A DNA stretch of 64,000 nt, taken from the NCBI GenBank assembly GCA_003194525.1, contig NBIV01000233.1:58601-122600 (forward strand), read 5' to 3'. Within the stretch, counting starts at the first letter, position 1. Each line of letters opens with the position of its first letter. This document shows, piece by piece, positions 43,906 through 52,789 of the stretch. The position numbers were made by a program, and so were the translations under genes. The notes beneath the pieces are model-generated. The model saw only the letters and a program-made list of their open reading frames with translations, was not told where the DNA came from and did not search any database. This DNA comes from Gracilariopsis chorda. Lineage: Eukaryota; Rhodophyta; Florideophyceae; Gracilariales; Gracilariaceae.

Positions 43906-45456
43906 TCACTCTTCGCCGTTGCCCGGGGCGTAACCACCAGCGAGGCGGTAGGCCAACACGTCCGCCATAGTGGTGACATCCCCCGATACCTCAGCAACGC
44001 TAAGACGGGCACCCCGGAGAAAACGTGCGATGATCTCGTTTTCATTCGCCGTCACCCCGCTGGGGATAGAAGGTCCGGCACTTGCCGCCGAAGGGTCAGC
44101 AGCCAGCTCGGCCAGAGATATCCCCTCTGGGAAAGCTTCCAAGCTAGCGCCGGTTTCCTCTACGTCCATTTCCCCGGGTTCTTCCGGTTCGTTATCGACC
44201 ATTGGGTCATCCCCGCCGTATGCGCGGTAGTAGTCGTCAGAATCGACGTACCCCACCGGATGGTCTTCCGGCACATGCCGGGGCGCATCGCGAAGCTCGC
44301 GCGCCTCCTCGGAGGAAATTTCCCGGAACTCCCAGGGGTCGAAGTAGATAAAATCCCCCGCAAGGGCGTTGTTTCTACCGAGTCCCGGACCACCGTTGTT
44401 ACCGCTGCCGCCATCCAAACGACCGCTTTGCTCCAGCGGGACCTCACTCCAGCTAACGCTGTCGATGTACCCAAGTAATTGGAGGACCTCTTCATTGTTG
44501 GCATAGCCCCCAAGGCGAAGATCCAAGTTGCGGATCGCTGCCCGCACACGCGGTGGGAAGAACCAGAGACGAAACTGGTCGTACGCCTCGTTGAGGATAT
44601 AAGCCGCAGCGCGGGTCACCCACTCCGTAACCACTACGGACCACAACCCCGACCGGGGATCCTGCATGAGCAGCGAATCGAGGTACGTAAGTACCGGCGG
44701 GAGTTCTATGTAGCACCCCCGGCAGGCTTCATGAAAGCGCCACCACTCGGGGAATGCTACATACCGACCTAGTCGGTGAGGCGGCGCAATCCGCTCTATC
44801 TCCACGTTCTGATACGGGATGAAATACCCGAATCGGGATCGCCAACGCCGCTCGTAGCGGATGAAGTTTTGGAGAAAGTTGGACCGGTATTGCCGGGGAA
44901 AATACCTAAACTCCGCCCGAATAATCGGTCGCTCCGAGCAAAGGGCTTCTTGCCGCGCTGCGGGGAAATTCCTCCAAGCAAGGGTCTCGAAGCGGAACAG
45001 GTTGTCACCGTATCCGATCTCGCCGCGAGTGCGGAAGTGGCTAACGTCGAAGCCGAACTCCGGTGGGACCGGTACATCGAATGGAGCCCGGCTCTGCCGT
45101 TGGTATGCCATGCGCGTCAACGCGGTCTGCGCCGCAGCGACGGTCTCGCCCAAATTCCTTCGGAGGTGGTGACGCGGAATCGCAATCCGGTGACGCCAAT
45201 CCCACGATGTGGTGACTGCTCTGGGCAGATCCCTTGGAAGGGTGTCTGAGCCATCTGCATGAGCAGTGACCAATCCCTCATTGAGGACAGCGACCGGGTG
45301 GAACCACGGGGCAAGGCGCAGGCGCGCCGCGTGATTCCGATTCATCGGGTTGAGCCCCACCAGGGTGTTGTAGGTCGGCCAGTTGAACGCCGGAGCGGTT
45401 CCGGATGACACCACCGAAGGTGGTAGTGCGAAGGGATGGTCGGCTGCAGCAGCCAT
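43906..45456 (-). CDS. Antisense ORF of element E, 516 aa, function unknown
   Basis: An uninterrupted minus-strand ORF between the chromodomain and the 3' LTR, opposite in direction to gag-pol. It begins MAAAADHPFALPPSVVSS. The middle is rich in Arg, Trp, Tyr and Phe (FPEWWRFHEACRGCYIELPP), and the C-terminal third is acidic (EPEEPGEMDVEETGASLEAF) before a helical tail ending GGYAPGNGEE. I see no signal peptide, membrane segment or known domain. 517 codons without a stop would be very unlikely by chance. In the same frame upstream lies another 69-codon ORF (45,687-45,481), separated by one TGA (45,478-45,480). Antisense accessory genes in this position are known from some plant gypsy elements (gene23 of maize Grande), but I see no basis for homology. 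Confidence 0.7.
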   Translation of the reverse strand: MAAAADHPFALPPSVVSSGTAPAFNWPTYNTLVGLNPMNRNHAARLRLAPWFHPVAVLNEGLVTAHADGSDTLPRDLPRAVTTSWDWRHRIAIPRHHLRRNLGETVAAAQTALTRMAYQRQSRAPFDVPVPPEFGFDVSHFRTRGEIGYGDNLFRFETLAWRNFPAARQEALCSERPIIRAEFRYFPRQYRSNFLQNFIRYERRWRSRFGYFIPYQNVEIERIAPPHRLGRYVAFPEWWRFHEACRGCYIELPPVLTYLDSLLMQDPRSGLWSVVVTEWVTRAAAYILNEAYDQFRLWFFPPRVRAAIRNLDLRLGGYANNEEVLQLLGYIDSVSWSEVPLEQSGRLDGGSGNNGGPGLGRNNALAGDFIYFDPWEFREISSEEARELRDAPRHVPEDHPVGYVDSDDYYRAYGGDDPMVDNEPEEPGEMDVEETGASLEAFPEGISLAELAADPSAASAGPSIPSGVTANENEIIARFLRGARLSVAEVSGDVTTMADVLAYRLAGGYAPGNGEE

Positions 45457-45477
45457 ATTCCCCGGTTGTACCGGATT

Positions 45478-45687
45478 TCAATCGCCCTGAGGCAGGAGAA
45501 CTGACCGGAAACCGGTGGTGTATCGCCCGAGAAGCCCCGGAGGTTGGCTGTGGTTGTTGATGTTGTTGTCGTCGTTCATTTCTCCCTTGTCGAGGGTGGC
45601 TGTTGTTGTCGTTTGTGCGCTTAGTGACTCTGATGCAGAGGGATTTACCGGAGAACCGGAGACAGAGCACGTGCTTTTATCACCCAT
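45478..45687 (-). pseudogene. Possible N-terminal extension of the antisense ORF
   Basis: 69 codons starting MGDKSTCSVSGSPVNPSASE, Ser/Thr/Asn-rich, ending in a TGA that is in frame with the 516-codon ORF seven codons before its ATG. Either the ancestral antisense protein began here and the TGA is a mutation, or this is 5' leader and the downstream ATG is the real start. Confidence 0.4.
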
Positions 45688-45731
45688 TTTCGTCTGGGAA
45701 TCCTCCGCGTCCGCGGTCGTTTTCCCGTCTT

Positions 45732-45743
45732 AGGGGGGGGATA
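45732..45743 (+). promoter_or_regulatory. Element E polypurine tract
   Basis: AGGGGGGGGATA lies directly before the 3' LTR. Confidence 0.85.
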
Positions 45744-46569
45744 TGAAGTGAAACGCCCTCAGGGAGGGATTCTAGGTACTTGATCGTTTTCCCGATATTA
45801 TCGGTTGTGTAGTGTGTATATGAACCACGCCCCACAATGGTGGGTATGGACACGTGGGACACGGTTTTGGGCCTATTGGCGGTTGGCCATAGTAGTGGAT
45901 GTTGCCACGAAATGTGGAGTATTTTAGTTAATATTATTTATTATTTTCACACCCATTTCTGGGAAGCTAGTACTTAGTGCGACGGCGCACTGCCGTCGCA
46001 CCAGTAAACCTTCCCCAACAAGGGACCCCAACCTGGGGAATTGGCTCTAGTTGTTGCCGCTTGCGCGCGTGCTCTACTCCTCCTTGGAGGGAAACGCCGT
46101 AAACCATGGGACATCTAACCCCCTTGCACATCTAAAGAAGCCGATCCTTGGGAGTATAATTGTTCCAATCATATTGGTGTTTGGCCCTGTATAGGGAGTC
46201 CTGTCCACCGGCATTGCCGTATCTGTTCGTGGCTCTCGCGACTCACTTCGTCCTTCCTTCCTCCTCTTCGCCCTTCCTTTTTCCCCTTTTTAGGGTAGCA
46301 CCTCCCGCTATCCTTGGCCTTCGTGTGCGCATCCGCTCACACAGCCCCACTTACGTGGAAACATACCTCTACTGGGGATCACAACCCGCTCACGCGGGTA
46401 CCGATTCTTCGCCTTCACCTCCCTGCGCAAGTCGCGACAGGTGCCCTGGTCTTACAAACCGGCTTCGCCGTGACACCTCTGGGAGGGCTCTACCCAACTG
46501 GGTTCACCTCGTGAGAGGAAGATCCCGAACGTCTTTCGGTGTTTTTCCCCTTTGGGTCATTGCACCACA
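45744..46569 (+). repeat. Element E 3' LTR
   Basis: 826 bp, TGAAGTGAAACG...CACCACA. It carries about 20 extra bases near 46,250 relative to the 5' copy, and the conserved hairpin at 45,977-46,001. On the minus strand it lies upstream of the antisense ORF and could supply its promoter. Confidence 0.95.
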
Positions 46570-46574
46570 AACCT
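46570..46574 (+). repeat. Target-site duplication of E, right copy
   Basis: AACCT, identical to 35,167-35,171. Confidence 0.95.
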
Positions 46575-48190
46575 TACGGTTGAGTTTGTGAGAGGTACTC
46601 CGTATGATCCAATGAAAATATGGCTCCTTGGAGAGGTTAAGCATCTCATCTCTCTTTGTACCGGTACACATCCAAAATGCTTTAAAAGGACGTACTCGTT
46701 TGTACTTGATGAGCAGCTCATATGATATGTTAACGATGCGTTTGCAGAAGGTTACAAGGGAATCCCTGCATTATGGAGAAGACCGCCAGAGTCATTCAGA
46801 TACATTGGTGGATACAAGGCGGAAGACTACATAAACTTCGCTCTCTACTACGGATGTGTAATGTTTCGCAGAAGAACAATTGAAAGAGGTTTAGTATCGC
46901 TTTGGAATTTGACTTCAAGGATTACATTCATTCTTTTCGACCCGACACCCCCCAAGAATCATGCAAGGAGGCTTTCAGATTTGGTGGCGAACGCTCATTC
47001 TCTTTGCATCGATTTGTGTTACAAATCAGGATCAAACGTCTTTGTGCTAACCCCTACAACCAATGAAATTCTCCATCTTCCGGAAATGTTGCGGTATTGT
47101 GGACCGCTACGAAACGTGTCTCAGTTTGTTGTAGAGAGAGTTGCAGGAACGCTGAGTGAAATGAAGAGATCTACTCAGCGCCCTAAATCAAACCTCTTTC
47201 ACAAGACGCATGATTTGTTTGCACTGCCAATGATAGGTGGTGGAATGGGACGAGGGGTACAGAGCATGTCACGAAACTCAGTTTCCGGTGCCTCACACGG
47301 TTATATGTACAGCTCAGAGTCTGACGGTTCAGAAAGTATGCGAAGTTTCAGTGATGAGGTTCAATTCCAAAGAACGTTGAACTTGACCACATCCCTCATC
47401 CCTGCTTCTACATCCTCGATACACGTATCTGGAAAGAGCTGTGTTTTAGGTGGTGTTGAACGCTTTAAGGGTGTCACAGAATACCTCCAAGGCTACCTCC
47501 CCGTCAATGCACATGAAATCCAGATTGCTGAACTTCTAATATTTCTGTGCGCCAATATAGCTAACGGAGACCAAATTTTGACGCTCGAGAGTTTTGCTGA
47601 GGTACAAAGTCTAGCCAGGCAGGAGCGCCACCGTGTACGTCAACGTTGCTGGATAGCTACTCACTTTACGAAAGAGGAATCTGTTGCCTATTTGGAAGCA
47701 GGAAAGCAACTGTTTGAATTATAATACGGGCGTATTGATGAGCTTTGGAAGACAAGGGAAACATACCGCAGGCCAGGGGAGCAGTTGACGATTGTGGTAG
47801 AACTTCATGTCGTTTGAGTTAGTTGGATGTACGGACGCAGGGTTGATGAACTTACTGGTCAAGATATTACTTATGTCAGTGGAAGGAAGCGAAGGTGGTC
47901 ATTGCGAGACATTCGTAGGACTACTGAGGACATTTCCTGCGTAAAACGCTTCATTGGTTTCATGAACTACAACGGCAGACGCATATTTTTTGACTCAGTT
48001 CAGCTCGAATCTCAAAGTAACGAAGGAAGAAATGGAGTTCTAAGAGGAGTCATTGGGAAAGTTCGTGGAGGTACGTGACAATTCGGCTGGAGGTAAGGTG
48101 AAGTACTGCGTGGCAGATTACCCAATCTTTGGGGTTCTACCAGACTGGTAAATCTCAACACCACCCCGTACTATAATGATTTAGGGGGCT
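46575..48190 (+). pseudogene. Element G transposase, Tnp2 domain part 2 and C-terminus
   Basis: Continues the frame of 35,171 with VEFVRGTPYDPMKIWLLGEV, matching the family motif D-PMH-LLG-K with His replaced by Lys. After a stop near 46,722 the 287-codon frame (46,861-47,724) has LPEMLRYCGPLRNVSQFVVE, like the family motif in which a Pro-Leu-W precedes a Phe-Glu-R-G segment. A further frame (47,827-48,078) has RFIGFMNYNGRRIFFDSVQL, typical of the C-terminus. Several stops mark it as dead. Confidence 0.7.
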
Positions 48191-48306
48191 GTGGGGGGTG
48201 TTGTTGATTGACGGGAGGCGTTGCGCCAATAAACACGCGCGCACGCCCCCGTACGCGCGTGCAAAAACCTCTCTTGGCGCAATGCCTCCTTTCCATTCAC
48301 CAAATT

Positions 48307-48390
48307 CAGCAGCAGCAGCAGCAGCAGCAGCAAAGCGTACAGCTTATTGGCTGCTGCTGCATGCTGCTGCATGTTGACTGCCGCTGCTGC
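48307..48390. repeat. (CAG)8 tract facing CTG-rich repeats
   Basis: (CAG)8-CAA at 48,307-48,333 is followed about 20 bases later by CTG-rich runs (48,353-48,390), so the two can pair as a large hairpin. The poly-Leu ORF on the minus strand is a product of the repeat. Confidence 0.9.
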
Positions 48391-48391
48391 T

Positions 48392-48454
48392 CAGTGGCTG
48401 GCACTACAGTATCAGTGGCTGGCACTACAGTAAATGACTGCAGTGCCAGCCACT
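48392..48454. repeat. 20-bp direct repeat and perfect-arm palindrome
   Basis: CAGTGGCTGGCACTACAGTA occurs at 48,392-48,411 and again at 48,413-48,432. The second copy is the left arm of an inverted repeat (48,414-48,431 with 48,437-48,454; 17 of 18 bases paired, loop AAATG). It lies just beyond the transposase of G and could be its subterminal repeat region. Confidence 0.9.
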
Positions 48455-48459
48455 TACAT

Positions 48460-49071
48460 TCCACTGTACTCTCTATGCACAACTGCAGTGCGCGCCAATC
48501 ACAATCGCATGGGCGCTCAATTGCTACTCTATTCTATATTCACTCTCGGCGCCGCGGCGCTCATGAGTCTGCAGGTCGTTTGCGAGCGTTAGCGAGCATA
48601 AGTGGCCTGCAGATCCCCCAAAGTCACCCCTACTCAGCGGCGCACAGCGCCGCCCACGACCAAAGGCCGTTTCCACTTGTTCTTAATCGTAATGATTAGC
48701 AATAGAATAGGGATGCTAACTCTGTGTACATAAATCAAATTCTGATTCCAGGTACAGCTATATAGGATGTACACGGGTGTCAAATAAAAGCACCTGAGTG
48801 GTTGTCACTAGGCAAACTGTCATACCTAATTGGACAAATATCAAATCATTATACATGTCTGCCGGATATCATCCGTATATCAGTGAGTACAATTTTGTCA
48901 AGCAATGATGCACATCCAATGCACATATTGTCGTTCATCATATGCACATCACATGGTCTACTGATGGGGATTCTTTGCTCATCTAGACCGTGTATACTAT
49001 GGTTATATCAAGCATAGCTATGGTACATCCAATGAAAATCAACGGAACATGTATTACCTCTTCAATTCCCG
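48460..49071. other. No gene recognised
   Basis: About 600 bases between the repeats and fragment F. They contain short dyads (GGCGCCGCGGCGC near 48,550; CTGCAGGTC/GGCCTGCAG around 48,572-48,612) and A/T-rich sequence, but no domain-bearing ORF. Confidence 0.6.
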
Positions 49072-50450
49072 TCATATGTAATATACGTAACTGCACATCT
49101 TACGGGTATCCGTGGCGCATCCACCTACCTCGTCGGGTATCCCAGGGTACTTTTCGGAAATAGATTCAAAAACATCGGACGGAATCGTGGAGTAGTTCGC
49201 GCCAGAGTTCCCCAAGGCGACCGCCTGGATGTCGTTCAGCAGTATCTTGTACCTCCTTTCCTCTGCCTTCGGGCCCAGCCCAGATGGTAAGCGCAGTACG
49301 GCAGCTGTCCCACTCTTCTTTTTCCTCTTGGTGCCGAAATGTTTGTCCAGGAGCTCTCGTCTTTTTTCCTTCGTTGTAACCGGGCACTTGCTGATCGAGT
49401 GTATTCCTGAACATTCTCCCATGTACAAACATGGCTTAGCCCACTCTCCTGCTTCGAAGTTATTGTTGGGCCTTTTCCAGTCAGTCTTTTCGCCACTGAT
49501 GTCCTGCTTCCTCTCCGTGTTTGGGCTATATCGCAATTTTTTCCCCTCTGGCTTTTCAAGTTTTCCCACTGGTTTTCCGGATCCGCAAATATGAGTGATT
49601 TTGCGCTTACCTTTCCGATTTGCGCACTGTACAACGTGTACTTATGCTGCAATTGTAGATATTGTGTTGGTAAGAAACTTGAGATCCTCTTTCTGCTCCT
49701 TTTCCCAAAGGCACATCTCGTCGGTCACGATTTGCCGAGGTTCAGCTGGCTCAAGCTTCCGCACAAGGTTTGCAATCAGCTCTCTACACTGAACAACATC
49801 TGCGATTATGCTGGAAGCATTATAGTCGTACAACGCTGGGATAGTTTCCAAGATCAGGTTCTTCCCGGCTCGGGATGGATCTCGTTGCATATGCTTGTAC
49901 TTTACACTTGACAGAGCCTCTTCTACGCGGTCGCTGAGATTAGAAATAGTGCATGATAGACGTGCGTCAAACCATGCTTTAACGGCTTCATCCGTTGCCT
50001 GTTCTGAGGTCGCAGCGCCCTCGATTTGCCCTAGGATAAATAGACTGTGTAATACCCTTGGCTCCATGCACTGCCTAATGGACGCCGCTTTGATCCGCAG
50101 ACTTGGGGGGCGTGCCGAATTCACATCCTCGATACGATCTTCTTACGCTGCAAAATCGACCTCGAACTTGATTAGCTCTGGCTGGGAAGCTCCAGCTAGA
50201 GCTTAGGCTTGAATTGTACTCACTACTCCGTATGGCGACATCTTGTTCCAGTCCCGTTCTGTTACGATTTGAGTACAAAGCATTTTGTTGGCCAGAACGG
50301 GGAATCTGACAGTATGTCTTGGTAACGAAATGGCGATGGCGATGGCGCTGGCAAAATAACAGGCACAAAGACTTTGGAAGTCCTTCCAAGGATGCCTCCG
50401 ATCTTTCGTCTTCCACGAGAGATAAGGCTTTATATACTGCGTACAATAGC
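49072..50450 (-). pseudogene. Fragment F: gag and protease of a gypsy-like element
   Basis: Minus strand. The 50,124-49,642 frame is a 160-codon helical gag-like segment (SNLSDRVEEALSSVKYKHMQ; EPAEPRQIVTDEMCLWEKEQ). The 49,569-49,072 frame has a zinc-knuckle-like CLYMGECSGIHSISKCPVTT and a retropepsin start (LLNDIQAVALGNSGANYSTI) in which D-S/T-G-A has become NSGA. It ends at a stop, and no RT follows. It belongs to a lineage unlike A, B, C and E, perhaps nearer D. Frameshifts lie between the parts. Confidence 0.65.
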
Positions 50451-50847
50451 GTCGGTTTCTATACTACTACATGTAGTACAAGCTTTCTTGCTGTTTCCGC
50501 CATTTCAAAGAGCTCGCTTAGTACTACAAGCCACCTCGGCTACGTCCAGTTCAAGCTCTACCCTCTTGAAGCCTTTCACGCCTAGCCTGATCTCTCACTG
50601 CAAGGCATCACAGTTGCATCCACTTCAAGCACTTCCCGCTTGAAGCCTACCACGGTGCCCTCAGCTAAGCATATGTTTCTATTCTATGTCAGGCATACGA
50701 AACCGAGTGTGGAGACATCAACAATTGGTTCAAAAAAATCTACTTCCGCGGTTCCGTAGAAAAGCCACTCATTTTCCGCCATCAAGACGCTAGCGTACAG
50801 TACCTCACTGTGGCAAGTCTTAAACCACAATCAATGTTGATGAATCG
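50451..50847. other. No gene recognised, left flank of the copia array
   Basis: Perhaps the 5' end of fragment F. ORFs here are short and without motifs. Confidence 0.4.
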
Positions 50848-51098
50848 TGATGCCATTACCTACAGGTCTAGGACTCACGTACGGTAGTTAAGTGAGTCCC
50901 TTTGCCCGATACCTCTTGTGAGGTGTCGGACCCTACGTATTGATATAATATCTTGGGTTTGTGGTCCCCTGCTCGTTAGACTACAATAGACATACGTACT
51001 GTGATTTTCGCAGAGTTTTACGCAGTTACAATCTATATAAAGAGCAAAGGAGTCTCCGCAGCTGAGAGAGCTGATGAGAGTCACCCAACCACTCAACA
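50848..51098 (+). repeat. Copia LTR 1
   Basis: 251 bp, TGATGCC...CTCAACA, with a TATA-like box (TATATAA, 51,034-51,040). Two hairpins open it: GGACTCAC/GTGAGTCC (50,871-50,899) and ACCTC/GAGGT (50,911-50,924). It differs from LTRs 2 and 3 at several positions, for example CCTGCTCGTTAG against CGTGCTCGTTGG. A TGGTAGC primer-site-like sequence follows at 51,100. Confidence 0.85.
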
Positions 51099-51185
51099 GT
51101 GGTAGCATCGCCGGCTAAAGAAAGACGCTACCGTCGACCATCAATGAGCTTCTAACGCTTGAGTACTGTTCTACTCACGTTGACA

Positions 51186-52787
51186 ATGGACGAAGACACG
51201 TACAAAAAGCTTCCGCTCTTTTTTGCTCGTCGGGATGAAGATTTTGCTCTTTGGACCATGCGAATTGAAGCGCTGTTAGAATCTAAGGATTTGCTTCACG
51301 TCGTGGTTGATGATGTGATTGGTACGGAAGGTATTGATGCAATTACTACGGAAATGAAGCAAAGAGTATTGAAGGCAACGATGTACCTTGTAAAGTCTCT
51401 CGGTGACAAGCCGTTGAGATCAATTGCTTCGGAGAGACGAAACTCATTCGTTATGTACAGAAAACTCCGTGAGCGTTATGCAACTGAGAACACAGCAACG
51501 AGAGTACAGCTTCAAACCAGACTACACCAATTCCGCTATACCGAGGGCAAGCCCATGTCTGACTATGTAGATGAGATGGAATCCGTGTTTGCTCGTCTTG
51601 ATGGGATGGGAAATCCTCTCGAGGAAAGCATGCAGATTGCCATCCTCTTCTCAAGCTTTGGCTCCACGGGTGACAGTGCGTTTTGACCTCTGATATCTGC
51701 GTTGCAAACGATGTCAGACACTGAGCTTACTTGGGATAAGGTTACTGCGAGGCTCCTGCAAAAGTACGACACTCGAGCAATTGAGGCAACAACTGGAACA
51801 TCTGTGCCACCCGATGAACACGTAGAAACCGAACGTGCCCTGAAAGCAAAAGTCAAGGGCCTTTGTTTCCTGTGCGAAAAGAAGGGCCGTTGTTTCCTGT
51901 GCGGAAAGAAGGCCCATTACAAACGCAACTGCCGCTCACGGAATCAAAATCAAAGAGAAGGTGGTAGTGGCACAAGCGTTCATCGTGCTCTCCTCGCTCT
52001 TAGTGACCCAGGTTATCGCTTCTTGATTGATTCAGGCGCTACGTGCCATATGGTTGGGAGTCATGCTCTATAGCAATCGTTTACTCTAGTACAGCCTAGG
52101 ACCATTTCCCTTGGAGATGGAAGGCGTGTACAAGCTAAGAGTGAAGGACGAGTTGTATTGAGTGCGATCCAACCACGAGGACGTACTGCGTATCTAACAA
52201 TTGATGGTATGCTGTTTGCCGATGAACTGGACTGCAACCTGATCCCGTGTTCAAAGCTAATTGAAACAGTACAACGCATCCGATTTGATACATCGGGATG
52301 CACGATAGAGATGGGGAATAAGAGGGTAACAGCTGAAGCCTGTGAAGGGATGTATGTAATCCATGCTCACCTGAGCAGCGAACGAGCGTACGTAGCCCAG
52401 AATTCGAGGGGTATCCAGTTATGGCACGAGAGACTTGGCCACATTGGCAGAAGTCGGATAAGGCAAATGTCGAACAGTACTGCGGTAATTGGGCTAGACC
52501 TAACAAAGGGTCCAGAGTCTGGATTACGCTGCACGCCATGTCTAGAAGGCAAACTGGTCCGCCGTACTCTGCCAAGCCGAATCGCCAATGACTCTTGTAA
52601 TGTCGGAGATGTCATATTCTCAGACATTTGTGGTCCTTTCAATACTCTGAGTATTGGAGGAAAGAAGTACTTTGTCTCTTTTATTGACAAAAGATCAAGA
52701 TACAAGGACATTAGACTTCTAAGTAGACGATCGGAACTCACACAGCAGTTCAGATGCTTCCAAGCAAAGCTTGAAAGGGCAGGCTGA
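51186..52787 (+). pseudogene. Copia copy 1: gag, protease, integrase N-terminal half
   Basis: One frame from ATG 51,186 (MDEDTYKKLPLFFARRDE), interrupted by TGA 51,684 and TAG 52,071. Order: UBN2-type gag (MSDYVDEMESVFARLDGMG), a duplicated zinc-knuckle motif (CFLCEKKGRCFLCGKKAHY...C), protease FLIDSGATCHMVGSHAL, then integrase with its HHCC finger (LWHERLGHIG, CTPCLEGK) and first core Asp (FSDICGPF). It ends at a frameshift near 52,780. The copia order (integrase before RT) is clear. Confidence 0.88.
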
Positions 52788-52789
52788 GA

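Larger units (their letters stand above)
35172..46569 (+). mobile_element. Element E: full-length Ty3/gypsy chromodomain retrotransposon with antisense ORF
   Basis: 11.4-kb element with LTRs (805 and 826 bp), 5-bp duplication AACCT, primer binding site, polypurine tract, gag, zinc-knuckle region, pol, chromodomain and a 516-codon ORF on the opposite strand. The LTRs differ at several dozen positions, so it is not recent. Gag has three in-frame stops. Pol is almost fully open but lacks key protease and integrase residues. It lies in the transposase gene of G, and a solo LTR of the same family lies in B. Confidence 0.95.
33294..48190 (+). mobile_element. Element G: Tnp2/CACTA-like DNA transposon, split by element E
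   Basis: Plus-strand transposase sequence of the Tnp2 type lies at 33,294-35,166 and 46,575-48,080, interrupted by element E with its AACCT duplication. Terminal inverted repeats could not be identified: CACTA occurs near 33,222, but no matching end was found near 48,190. The limits are therefore approximate. Confidence 0.6.

Noticed and set aside
48181-48372. Poly-Leu ORF resembling a signal peptide on the minus strand
   Set aside because: The Leu run is the (CAG)8 repeat read backwards.
52135-52575. Minus-strand ORFs of 124-146 codons repeated in every copia copy
   Set aside because: They are shadows of the integrase and gag frames, repeated because the units are repeated.
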